Assembly: GCA_017354895.1 (NCBI GenBank)
Contig: CP071494.1
Span: 1,426,001 to 1,490,000 of the forward strand
DNA length: 64,000 nucleotides
DNA from: Podospora comata
Lineage: Eukaryota; Ascomycota; Sordariomycetes; Sordariales; Podosporaceae
Direction of reading: 5' to 3'
In this document: piece by piece, positions 11,142-21,775 of the stretch
How the letters are laid out: each line of letters starts with the position of its first letter
Position numbering within the stretch: position 1 is the stretch's first letter
Program-made: the position numbers and the translations under genes
Notes under the pieces: generated by a model
Database searches by the model: none
Seen by the model: the letters and a program-made list of their open reading frames with translations, nothing else
Told to the model about the DNA's origin: nothing

Positions 11142-11897
11142 CGATTGGGGGGTGGGCTGTTGTTGGTTGATTTGGGGAGGTCGGTCGATATCCTTGAAGG
11201 CCATCTCGAAAGACAGGGCCGCGCTGAGGAGGCGAACTCAGGTGACCACGGAGCCTTGTTTTCAAGGGGCATTGGTTCGTTGCCTGATCCGGGCCGCCTA
11301 CGACTTACACCGTTGAGCTAATCTGACCATTCCAGTTACTAGATTTGTTGCGTAGGCGGCTGTTGGAAGACGGTTGTGGGGAGGGGTATATACACCGTGG
11401 TTGAGGAGGATGTTGACTTGGTGGTTGTTGTGCAAGTTGATCCCATTACTACGACCGCAATACTGGCAATCATTCCAGTAGTACAGTGCTCTCAAGTTAA
11501 ATCAAGTCCCTCATCTCGCATCTTGGTCTTGCAGTTCCGTAGATTCTTGTTGTATTTGTCGAACTTACACATCAACGATTTCATCCTGGATTGTCCCATC
11601 ACAGGACCTTCTTCGACACTAAAGGATCAACCTCGAAGGCGACACGTCCATCTTCTTTACACAACCACAGCTAGCCCTTCTCCAGCATTCGGGCATCAAT
11701 GCGTCAGAACTGAAGCCGTCACCATCATCTGCACTTACTCGCCGTCTCTACTCGTCATCCCACTCACACTCACCACAAGCCACCACCGCGCACACACCTT
11801 TCACAAGTCAGAACCGTCACTTCAACAATTCATTTCTCATTTTACCATCCCTCTCCTTCCCTCATCACCACCCTCCCGTTTTTATTCACCTCCAAAT

Positions 11898-12692
11898 CTA
11901 AAAATGCTTCAACCTCTCCGCAAAAAACTCCATCAGCGGCAAAACCTCCTCCCGACTCCTCGGCATCCCATCATCCCTCCTCCCCTTCCACCTCACAACC
12001 CTCAGATCCTCAAACTCTTCCTTCAGCTTTTCCTCGGCATCATCATCAATAACCTCCCCCCCCTCCCCACAGAGCACCAACGTCGGGGTGGTTACCTTCC
12101 CCCTTCCACCAACAGTAGGAATCATGCTCACGGGCAGCGCCCCTCCCACACTCACAATCCCCTTTAATTCCCTCTTTTCCCCCTCCCCATCCCTCTCCCC
12201 ATCCCCCTCACTCACATCCACCACCTTCTTTTCCTGCCCCCTCCGCAGCTCGCTCCCCAGCCCCAACGCCACCGAACCCCCCTGACCATACCCAAAAAGA
12301 ATCACATCCCCCCACCCCCACCCCAGTCTCCCCACAATCACCCCCCCTATCAGTTCCCATAACGCCTCCTTCGCCTTTTGGAATCCAGGATCCTGATCCA
12401 GCTCCCCTGTTCTCTGATCTAAAAGGAGATCATCACCCCAGTGCCAACAGCCATTTTCCGGCACCGGTTCCGGTACCAGACCCTGCGGGAGGGGGTTCAC
12501 ACCTCTAACCGTAACCGCGTACGTTCCCGGAAGATTCAACGACTTGGGGAAATTACAAAAAGACACTGGGTTGTCGCCTAGACCGTGGAGGACGATGAGA
12601 AAAGTGGTTGTTGACTCTGGGGGTGAGGGGGGGTGGAGCTGGATGAGGGGGAATTGGGAAAAGTCTGAGGGGGAGGGGATGCGGGGTGGCAT
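11898..12692 (-). CDS. acyl-protein-thioesterase-like alpha/beta hydrolase, catalytic residues lost
   Basis: Single exon, 264 aa, about the usual size of the phospholipase/carboxylesterase (Abhydrolase_2) family. FLIVLHGLGDNPVSF (about 31-45) is the family's LHGLGD oxyanion-loop motif, and CWHWGDD follows in the lid region. The nucleophile elbow should read G-x-S-x-G (GFSQGG), but here it reads GYGQGG, with Gly136 at the Ser position. The usual Asp region (HGxxDxVV) reads CGEGGEVID, and the His region (GxGHxVxPEE) reads DGMPRSREE. All three triad positions therefore look lost. Residues 155-177 are a charged Glu/Gly/Asp/Lys insert. Known family role: deacylation of S-palmitoylated proteins or lysophospholipids. 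Inferred here: a non-enzymatic or binding role, or catalysis by other residues. The start follows a poly-T-like leader; no intron is seen. Confidence 0.75.
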   Translation of the reverse strand: MPPRIPSPSDFSQFPLIQLHPPSPPESTTTFLIVLHGLGDNPVSFCNFPKSLNLPGTYAVTVRGVNPLPQGLVPEPVPENGCWHWGDDLLLDQRTGELDQDPGFQKAKEALWELIGGVIVGRLGWGWGDVILFGYGQGGSVALGLGSELRRGQEKKVVDVSEGDGERDGEGEKRELKGIVSVGGALPVSMIPTVGGRGKVTTPTLVLCGEGGEVIDDDAEEKLKEEFEDLRVVRWKGRRDDGMPRSREEVLPLMEFFAERLKHF

Positions 12693-12981
12693 TTTTTTTT
12701 TTGATTTGATGGATTGAAATGGTCGTGGTGGATGGGTTGAATAAGGTGGATGGGGGTTGTATAGGTAAGTAACTTGTGAGGGGCGAGGTAGGTGAGAAGA
12801 GGTGAGGTCAGAAGGCGGGCTTGACAAGACCGGAAAGGTGGGGTTTCGGCCGGGAGCAAAAAGCGACGACGTATGTCTGGCGGAATCAAAAAAAAAAAAA
12901 AAAAAGGCGGATAAAAAGAGAAATGGGATGTGAGAGACAAGAGGTGGTAAAAAGGGCATCAATAGCAAAAAGACAAGGCCT
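12693..12981. other. short promoter region of the hydrolase-like gene
   Basis: This is the upstream side of the minus-strand hydrolase-like gene and the 3' side of the tRNA gene. It contains a poly-A run at about 12889-12905. No further gene is seen. Confidence 0.5.
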
Positions 12982-13055
12982 TGATTTCGTCCAGGCTCGA
13001 ACTGGAGACCTTCAGTGTGTTAGACTGACGTGATAACCAACTACACCACGAAACC
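12982..13055 (-). tRNA. tRNA-Val (anticodon AAC)
   Basis: The minus strand folds as a 74-nt cloverleaf. The acceptor stem is GGTTTCG/CGAAATC with discriminator A. The D arm contains the A box (TAGTTGG). The anticodon stem TCAGT/ACTGA encloses the loop CTAACAC, so the anticodon is AAC (complement of 13019-13021), which reads Val GUU and, as inosine, GUC and GUA. The T arm TCCAG-TTCGAGC-CTGGA holds the B box. There is no intron. A T5 run on the transcribed strand (12967-12971 read in reverse) is a Pol III terminator 11 bases downstream. The sequence closely resembles other fungal tRNA-Val(AAC) genes. Confidence 0.95.
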
Positions 13056-13245
13056 TTTGATTGGTTGTTACTCGAGCGCAGAATTAGAGATTCTGTGGGG
13101 ACGAGAAGGTGGTCTCCACCAGGGGAAACAGAAAACCATCTCTCGATATACACGATAAGAAAGGCGCATCGCACTGATATTCTGATATCAATACTAACCA
13201 TAACCATGCTTCTTTATTAACCCACCCCCCAAGCTGTATCTACCA

Positions 13246-16200
13246 CTACTCCCCTCCCATCCCCTCCCCATCTGGGCCATCCCCTCCATCCAACTTCACC
13301 ACCCTCGCCGCCTTCTTCTTCTTCTTCGTCACCACCCCCTCCCCCCCACCCCCCTCAACCTTCTTCTTCTTCTTCTTCACCACCCCCTCCTCCCCCTCAT
13401 CCGCCTTCACAACCGTCTTTGTCTTCTTCTTCTTCTTCTTCACAACCGCCACCCCCTCGCTCGGCACCCCCTGCGCAACCTGAATCCTCTCATTCGCCCT
13501 CTGCATCTCCAACCTCAACCTCTGCACCTCCTTCATCGCCAGCGCCATCTCCGCCTCCTCCTTCTGCTGCCTCTCGTGCGCAAACCCATCGTCCGGCCTC
13601 TGCTCATCCGTCAAGCTCAACCCGCCCAGCACGCTAGAGTTAAACTGCAACAGACTCTTCTGCTTAGGCTTCTTGGCCGCCTTGGAGAGATTAAAACTAT
13701 CAGAGTTATTCTCCGAGTCATAGCCCGGACGAGCAGCACCCCCAGGAGTAGAGACACCGCTATTGCCACCACTACCACCGAGCGTTTCGTCCGCTTCAAT
13801 GACAATCTTCTGGCGGGCTTGTCGCGGGTGTTGAGTTTGTTGATGCCTAGACGGCCCCGAGACGGAAAGTTTCTCCAAATCAAGTGACATGATCGGGATG
13901 GCGTCAATGTCGAGATCCGGCCCGTTTTCTTTTTGGAGAATGTTGTGAATTGGTGTCGAGGTACCCGTGCGGCTTGATGACATGTCCGGAATGTAAAACG
14001 GATCATCCTTGTTACGCTCCCTCCTCTCCGCCTTTCTCCTCGCAAGAATGTCCGCGTCGAGGTAACTTTCCTCTCCTGCTTGCTGGTAGGAACTGCCGAC
14101 TTCTTCTGGGGCATCAACCAGCCTCTCGATGGCGGGGCCGCTGTAGATGCCGGTTGGCGCTGGGCGCTGGTTGTAATACACCTCAAACTCATCATCACCC
14201 TGTGTAGGAAGCATCAGCGAGTCTGCCTGTGAAAGCAGACTGCCCAAGTTGGGATGAATGGGTTCGTCAAGGTCCAGTCCTGATGGGATAGGGACATTGT
14301 ACTGCGCCCCCGGTGCGACCGAGTTCAGCTCCCATCCCGTGAACAGTGATGGAATGGCCTGTGTAAGAAGCAAAGGTGCGTCTTGCTGAATCTCGTCTGT
14401 GAATGGCGCTTGTCCAGACGCGGCTTCGGCGGTGAGTCTGAGAAGCTCAATAAACTCGACCGCTCGTTCCTGGACTTCTAGGTAAGGATGTTGCGCAAAT
14501 GGCTCGAGTATGTGAATAACCCGCGCCATCAGCAACGATAGTGATGACTTTCTCTCGGGGGTCCACAACGCCCGATCATCCCCGGCAACATGGGCAAAAA
14601 GCTTGGGAACCGACTGGAGGCATGTTGCCAACACCTCGGGATAGTCAACTCGGGGCACGAGACCAAGCATGTTCCTCAACGTATCGTCAGGCGACGAGAG
14701 CTGGAAAGCGTACTCTCCCACCACAAATGCCAACGGCTTCAGGGCGCCAGTGACCACTGGCCGTGAAGAAACCGTGTCAGTGCTGAGACGCGAGATAATC
14801 AACTCTGCAGCGCGCACAGCAGCAGGCCTCACAGCCTTGACCTTTACGGCCACGTTCCTGAGTTCGTTTCCAATCCTCTCCGAGATATCGACTGACTTGG
14901 GTGACGAAGAACTGTCCGAGTCGAGATCCCGAGGGCTCGGAGGCGGAGCAATGCGGACGAGCTGGGTCAGGACGTCGATATACCAGTCAAAGTCGATCAC
15001 TTTAGCGTAGTTGTTCTGAGAGCACATGCCCAGTATCCGACCGATCACGTCGATGGTGTAGTCGTCTGGCAAAGGGGCCGTTTGCTCTTGTGACTTGGCA
15101 CGCCGTCCAGAACCATCTTCACTGGAGTCGTCCAGATCCTCTTGTCCGTCTTGTTGCTGTGCCAGGGCACTCGACGAGGCTTTGAGCTGCCTCATCAGCC
15201 GGCTGACAATGGACAGCAGGTTTTCACTGCTGACCATCCCTTGCACGAGGTCAAGTGCCTTGATTCTGATGGAGATATCCTCGCTGTCAATGCATTCCAG
15301 GATAACATCTTCCTGCTCGGCAACAAGCATTGGATGAGTGGTGACAATCCTGTTGAAGGCCAGCAGAGCAACATACTTCACTGATCGCCCTCGTGTCAGC
15401 CGAGTCCCACAATCCGATGAAAAAGCCACTCACAGTTCGGGTCACTGTTGATTGACACCATGCCCCTGAGCTTGGACACGCATAGTGAGGCAACTTCTTC
15501 CCGGGCAGAGAAATCTTCACCGTCACCCAAAATGCCACCCTGAATGATACCGTTAATGCATTCATACAGGAGAGACATGGCAGGTGTAGTTTTGACGAGG
15601 TTGGTTAATGGCGGCAGCAGCTTTCGGACCAGGCGAGGCTCGAGGGGAGTCAAAGTCGCAAACTGGACGCAGGTTAGGCAAGGAACTGAGGTGCAGGATG
15701 TCACATAGGCGTCCTACAAGTTTGATGAGCTTGATGGCCATCCAGTTATTCCCGCCATCCACCAGCAATTCAAACAGCCGCGGTGCCAGCGGGAGGAAAT
15801 CCTGCGGCCTCCTCCATCCCAGCTCACACACCACGTTGACAATAGCAGCCGTCACACTCGGGTCCTCGTCCTTGTCCATCAAACGCTCTTTGATCTTGGG
15901 CCATGCTGCACGTAGCGCCTCGGGGTAAACCAGTGCTAGTCGGTAAAGAGTGACCACTGTCTTCTTTTTTATGGACGCGTGGGAGTGGGTGAGTCGTGGT
16001 AGCAAATCCCCTAGCAGTGAGAGAGCTAATGACGGGGTTACTAGATGTGGCAGCGCGACGATCGGAAGTGTTATTGTCGTCGGGTGGGAAGAAGCGAGGT
16101 CCTTCTTCAGCAAGTTTGTAGCCATCATCAGGACATCGGTATCGGGACGGAAACTCTGGACAGCCCCCAGATATCCAACTCGCTTCTGGTGGTATTTTTG

Positions 16201-16529
16201 CGACGACATAACCTCCAGTACGTGGAAGGAGGCCCAGGACATGTCGTGGCCGTTCATCTCGAGGTAGATTAGTTTGAGCAAGGCAGTAGCCTTGAGGTCT
16301 ACGTCCGAGATCAGCTTGAGCGTCCGAGAGATTGACTGTGTGGAGGAGACGAACCCATATCTGGGCTTCTTATTTCAGACCGGCATTCTTTCAGACAGTT
16401 TTGAATGTATTCCTTCTCGTTTCCCTTGTGATTGCGCAGACCTCTAATGAGGTCGTACAGTGATTTCTCGAACCTGCACCACGTCAGCACCACTCATGCT
16501 TCCAAGCATATGGCAAGACCGACATACAT
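13246..16529 (-). CDS. apl5: AP-3 complex subunit delta
   Basis: Five coding exons (16529-16528, 16473-16355, 16298-15718, 15662-15434, 15380-13246), 1021 aa. AP-3 delta is a large subunit of the adaptor coat that carries cargo from Golgi or endosome to the vacuole. FEKSLYDLIRGLRNHKGNEK, then LKLIYLEMNGHDMSWASFHV and KYHQKRVGYLGA, is the delta-type N-terminal trunk, built of HEAT-like helices to about residue 600. The C-terminal third is hinge-like: acidic and Ser/Gln-rich, then three clusters of five or six Lys (KKKKKK) near the end, typical of fungal delta subunits. Introns are 53-56 nt. The first coding exon supplies only AT of the start codon and the next exon supplies G, followed by TTC GAG, which gives the MFEKSLYD start expected for the family. 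The next gene, emc2, is divergent across 690 bp. Confidence 0.92.
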
Positions 16530-17220
16530 GGCTGTGGTTTTGTGATGTCAAAGGTGTATATGTCCAATACCCTATTCGTGGGTGCTTGTGTGGGAAGACT
16601 CGAGGTTGAATATCGCGAAGCTTAACTCGACGATCCGCGGTTCCTGGACTCGGGATTGAATGGCGGGGATGCAGGGGGCACCGTGCTGTGTTGTCGCGGG
16701 CTTCAGCGGCGGAAAGGGGCCTTGTAGGATCTGTGAAGAAGGGAAGATGTAGGAATGGCAAGATTCGTAGAGGGCATCTTGGTTTGGTCGTCGTCAATCA
16801 GCTCGCAGGCGATTCTGCGCAGTGTTTCGTGGGCTTGCGCAACTCTCAACAAAGCTCCAGGGCAGTCTGATGCTGTCGTTGCACCTCCAGGTGGCCCCAA
16901 GGTGGGTTGGCCGCACGTCACCGTACAGTGCGTTCCAGAGGGCAGGGAACCCGGCCTGGCACTGTATTCGGGGCGGAACAAGCTCCCACCGCGGCCAAAA
17001 CTGGCAGGGAAGGCCCGAGCTCTGAACCACATGAAGGTCTTGGCGTTTAATAGAGGTCCCCACTCTCCACATCCAGTCCCGTCGTCAAGTGGTTTGTTAC
17101 ATTCTGTGTTCCTGAATTCCATCATCAATCAGTCAACCCAACTACAACACATTCAACAACAGACCCGACCCTATCCGAGACACATTCCCACCGAATATCT
17201 AATCTAATCTAATCGAATCA
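16530..17220. promoter_or_regulatory. shared upstream region of apl5 and emc2
   Basis: Divergent genes flank this 691-bp stretch, which must hold both promoters. The last 100 bases before emc2 are a C/A-rich leader with CAACCCAACTACAACAC-like blocks and repeated TCTAATC just before the ATG. I cannot single out transcription-factor sites. Confidence 0.6.
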
Positions 17221-18386
17221 ATGGCACCGTCCCTCATCCGCTCGCCGGTCCAGCTGCCACCGGCCGAGGCATTGGCCCTCTCCCAGCAAGCTCCTGTCGT
17301 CCTCCAGAGCTCTCCGAGCACCGTGTCATCATCCGCCCTGGGTTCATTGTTTTCCGCCACCGAGAAGCCCGAGCTATGGATACAGTACGAGAACTTGATT
17401 CTTTCCTGTCTCCGAACTGGCGACGACAGGGCGGCACAAGAATGCTACGATCGACTTGCTGCTCGTTTCGGAAACAATGACCGAGTCAAGGCGCTGGGAG
17501 GGCTCATCAAGGAAGCCCAGGCCCAAAATAATGGCGAGTTGGAAAAGGTTCTGAAGGAGTACGACCAGATGCTCGAGGAGAACAACACCAATCTCGTTCG
17601 TGAACCACACTTTCCCTTCCTGCTGTGCTATCCATCCAAGATTGGCCAGGAACTAATCCCGTCTCCACAGCCTATCATGAAGAGACGTATTGCCCTCCTT
17701 CGATCCATGGGGCGCCTCTCGGATGCGGGCTCAGCCCTGGTGCAGCTTCTTGATTTCTCCCCGACCGATTCCGAGGCTTGGTCTGAGCTGTCGGATCTCT
17801 ACTTTTCTCAGGGGTTGTACCCACAAGCGATCTACGCCATGGAAGAGGTCCTGATCCTGGCTCCAAACGCATGGAATGTACGCAATGCCACGGTGAAACA
17901 GTCTAAGCCCTATGCTAACGGGTCACCTTCAGGTACATGCCCGACTAGGCGAACTGCAATACATGGCCGCCACTGCTTCGGGTGCCACCGGTGCACCCTA
18001 TCAGAAGCAGATGGCAGAGGCCATCAAGCGTTTCTCGCGCAGCATTGAGTTGTGCGACAATTATCTGCGAGGTTATTATGGCTTGAAACTGGTTAGATAT
18101 GCCGTTGGAACTGCCAAGACGATATGATTGCTGATCCCTTTTCCAGGTCACAAAGAGACTGTTGAAGGACAATGCCAAGCCGGCAAAGCAGTCTGACGAT
18201 GAAGACTTCTCTCTCCCAGATTCCAACACCATTGAGCGGCTGAATGAACTGGCCACAGCCAAGTTGGCCGAGATTGTCCGACACAGCAGTGCGCAAGACC
18301 GCGGTTGGAGGGGGTACGATGCCGCCGAGGTTGCAGCAGCGCGGGAGCTCCTCTCCGAGGATGCGCCCTCGGGCATGGAGAGGTGA
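17221..18386 (+). CDS. emc2: ER membrane protein complex subunit 2 (EMC2/Oca3, TPR protein)
   Basis: Four exons (17221-17595, 17671-17877, 17933-18091, 18147-18386), 326 aa, near the usual 290-330. EMC2 is the cytosolic TPR scaffold of the EMC, which inserts tail-anchored and multi-pass proteins into the ER membrane. WIQYENLILSCLRTGDDRAA, then AQNNGELEKVLKEYDQML, PIMKRRIALLRSMGR and SEAWSELSDLYFSQGLYPQA, are successive TPR helices. The AWNVHARLGELQYM and YLRGYYGLKLV segments match the conserved C-terminal half. The first 50 residues are variable and rich in Pro, Ala and Ser. Intron 1 (75 nt, donor GTTCGT, acceptor CCACAG) is a multiple of three without a stop, so its retention would add 25 residues. 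The spliced form joins EENNTNL to PIMKRR as in relatives. No membrane segment is seen, as expected. Confidence 0.9.
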
Positions 18387-21300
18387 TTTCTTGCTCGGAC
18401 CAAAGAAACAACGGCATCGCGACAATACCCAGTGACGCGTTCGAAACTCGCAGACAACGTGAGTCACGATGGCTGCCGGCTAGATGAGGAGCTGCTTCTG
18501 CAATGCAGTGGACACACTGTCGCGTTCGACATTCAACCCCCAGGATTATTGGCGCATTCTTACAACTGCTTTGCTATTAGCCGAGGTGGTGGGTCTTGGG
18601 CAGGAAGACGTATGAGCACCGGCACCCAACGTGGCTCCAGTCAAGGAAACGGGGTGCATCTGAACTGTGTGTGTGTGTGTGTGCAGGTGGGGCACTTGCG
18701 GTGCGGCCCTTTGGAGCCCAACCGGAATGCGGCTCGATTACTCTTGCAGGTCTGCTTCTTTCTCCCGACCACTCGCCGGCCACTTTGGGCACAAAAAAAC
18801 CAGAGCCACCGGTCTAGTCTGAGCACGAGGAGGATCGCGCCGCCCAGAAGGGAAACGCCGGTACCTGGCTGGAGCAACGTCAATGGTTGCTCTATGACCT
18901 AATGATGCAGCGTTGCAAGGAACCCGGACGACTTCTTCTGCTGTCCTTGAAGCCTTGAAGCCTTAGCCAGAAGGGTCTCTGCAGGACCTGTTGACGTGTC
19001 GGTCACCAGAGTTTTGGTTTTGGGTACGGACTGAGTTGTCAATGCTGTGGGCTGTGGGCTGCGGGTTAGCAGAGCGAGAAACAGAGTAGAATCGAAAAAG
19101 GCAAATGGAGAAAAGGGTCGACATGGCCTATATCTAAGACCACATTGTCCACGCGGTGCCTCTTGCGCAAGCTCCTCCACAAACAAACCCCTGCTTTCCT
19201 GTCACGAGCCGACAACCGAAAATCGAGATCCGGCGCATGCCGTTTGATTGCGTTGCGAAGCTGTTGCTTGATGGTTCGCACCCCTGTGCATGCATTCTTG
19301 TTTGAACTCAACCCACGTACAGATAGGCAACCTATCCATCGAGAGCACCGGATCCCTTCGTTGCGGAAGTAGGGTCGAGGATGTATGCACCTAGCGGGTG
19401 ATGATTCTGTCATTCATGCCTCACCCATCCATCTTCTCGTTGATGGCTGCTAGGCGTGGGAGAACCGGAAGGAAGAGGACTCACCGCCTGACGAATGCGG
19501 CTTGGGGCCGACGTTGCAAGCTGGCATCGGGCTCCGGGGTCTTCCCGGTACGGGCAGCCAGCAAAGAGATGCACACAATCCGAGAGCCCGGCCGATTAGC
19601 CCAGTGACAGGCCACCGTTTGGATGTGTACGGCCAAGATGGGATCAAGTCAGGGTGTGTAAGGGGTTTCCTGTAGGCAACACAACGCTCCGCCCTCCTGT
19701 TTAGTGCTACTGCAGCTCGAGTTGTCCCCTAGCATTTCTAATTCAGCCTACCCGGGCGTACATACGCTTTATTCGCATTGCCTTACCTGCTGCTGCTTGC
19801 TTCCTTCCATGGTGCTGTGTCGTGTCTCTAACCACTGACCACAAAGCAAACACACACATACATGCGGACAGAACAACATCTCAACGTGGACGAACTTTTC
19901 TTTTTTCTTTTTTTCTTTTCTTGCGTCCGCCTGCTTGACTGATCGGTCCGCGCACTGACAACACAGAAGACATATCAAAACTTCCGATTTCCACCCTCCG
20001 ATTCTGTCCCACAGAAACACCCTCACGAGCTACAAAGATACCTGCCGCAGTCCAACGCCGCACACTCGCATCTCTAGCACCACACCATCCACGGTTACAT
20101 AATCTAATCATAGCCTCACCGCATCTGAGCACTCGACGACGAAGACGTTGAGCAACGCTCGACGAGGACGCATTTGCCGCCAATCCCACCGACACTGCGG
20201 GAACACTGAAACCACCCCCAACCAAATCATAACCTTGTTTGCTTGCTTTGAGGTATGGGTCATTCTGTCGTCTTATTCTCATTGCATGCTTTTGTTGGAT
20301 CACTTCTCTTTTTATCCATGATCGGTCCCTCCTGGGTCTGCACCAAGCACGGTGGCCATTCCGTTGTTCTTCATGAACGGCCATGCAGACCAACCAGGTG
20401 TTGAGTCGATGCCCTACAGGAACAGGACACAACTGCACTGGAGAGCCTTGGCAGTTAGATCGTCATGGGCAATACCACAGTCATCATCACCGAGAGGACG
20501 GGAATGGGGGAGGCAAACTTGCCCCGTCAACCCTGTGCATAGTTGAGCACCTGATGATGATCATGATGATGATGAGGGTGGTGAGGGCGGTAAGCAGTGG
20601 TGGTGGTGGTGGTGGTGGTGTTTAACGGTTCACAAGCCTGGGCCCGTTTCCACTGCCGTCGCGGGGATTCCACGTTCCATTTATCGTCAAGGTCGTCTCG
20701 AGCCGAGAGAACCCCTCACTGACGCTATGCTAGTATTGAGGCTTATATCTACCTCTCTTACCTTGGTGCCCGTGCTGCGTCTTGAGCCCTTGACAGACAA
20801 GAGTGTGAGTTGCGGTTCCTGTTTCTCCCCTGGCGCGGTCAGCGGTCACGAGTGTTACCCACCACAGGCCTGTCTGGTCTGACCCGACACTGGCTTACAC
20901 TACTACAAGATAGAGAAGCACATACACAAGCAGAATAAAGGTGGGTTGCCTGGCCCCCTCCCCCTCTTCCTATATCTTGGTGTTCTCCCCCTCCTTTCCT
21001 CAGATATTCCCGTCCTCTCCTTTCCAGAGTGCTGGGCCCATCATTACACACGCTGTCCCCTCTCCCTCTCTTCCCTCTCTCCTTTCCCCCTTAACCCTCG
21101 CCCTCACCCTCCCCTCCTCACCTTGGTCGCGATGGCGAATGAACTGGGCTAGACGGCAGTCCACTTTCTTTCGTCGTCGCACTGAGAGAGACAGGGCCTG
21201 GCTCACTCACACAGCAGCCCCTCATTGTGGATCTGATCTAGGCGTTTTGTGCATACCGTTCCCTGCCGCTGACCGCTGACCACGGACCACCCCTTCCCCC

Positions 21301-21775
21301 CAGCAAGGACAACTCTCTCAACCCAAGTCCAGTCACAAACCAACCCGATCTCTCCCTTTTTTTTTGCGCCCAACCCACTTTATTATTTTTCGCCCATGCA
21401 TTCGTCCCAAGTTCTTCTGCCTCTTTTTTCACCCGAACTGAAAGAACAGACCCAGATCATCTGAGCGATTGCGATTGATACAGCCTACCCCTGATCCGAC
21501 CAAGCATTTTCCCTCGAGCGTTCTTGTTGAACATCCACCACAGACTCCCCAGACTCCTCCCCCGCTCCCGCTCCCTGCTCTCCACCCACCACCCACCGGC
21601 CGGTAGTGCTCAGCCCAGCCCAGCCCACCACGAGACAGCGATAAACGAGAGACGATATCTATAAGAACAAGAATACTGCGCCAATTTCATTCCCCTTCAA
21701 TTACTTGACTCCCACTTTCTCGACACCATCTGTCGCGGATCAAAGGGTGACGGTAACAGATAGGAACCATTCCCA
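18387..21775. other. 3.4-kb gene-poor stretch, probably leader and regulatory DNA
   Basis: No gene seen. It holds a (GT)n run at 18666-18684, ATGATG-type repeats near 20551-20575 and a (GTG)n run near 20598-20621. The last 800 bases before the next gene are strongly C/T-rich (CTCTCC and CCACC blocks), typical of a long 5' leader with upstream regulatory DNA. Frames of 60-185 codons occur but show low-complexity or Arg-rich translations and no domain. Confidence 0.55.
18666..18684. repeat. (GT)n microsatellite
   Basis: About nine GT units, 280 bases downstream of the emc2 stop. Confidence 0.85.

Larger units (their letters stand above)
10035..11897. other. 1.9-kb gap between two convergent 3' ends, structured
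   Basis: Both flanking genes end here, so no promoter is needed, yet the gap is large. It holds the FYAI repeats at about 10098-10632, three consecutive hairpins at 11041-11141, and a Pol III A-box-like sequence on the minus strand at 11310-11320. From 11376 to 11890 the plus strand is CT-rich and reads like a leader or 3' UTR. No complete gene can be called with confidence. Confidence 0.6.

Noticed and set aside
19881-20438. Minus-strand frame of 185 codons
   Set aside because: Arg/Val-rich, no domain, no splice partners, in leader-like DNA.
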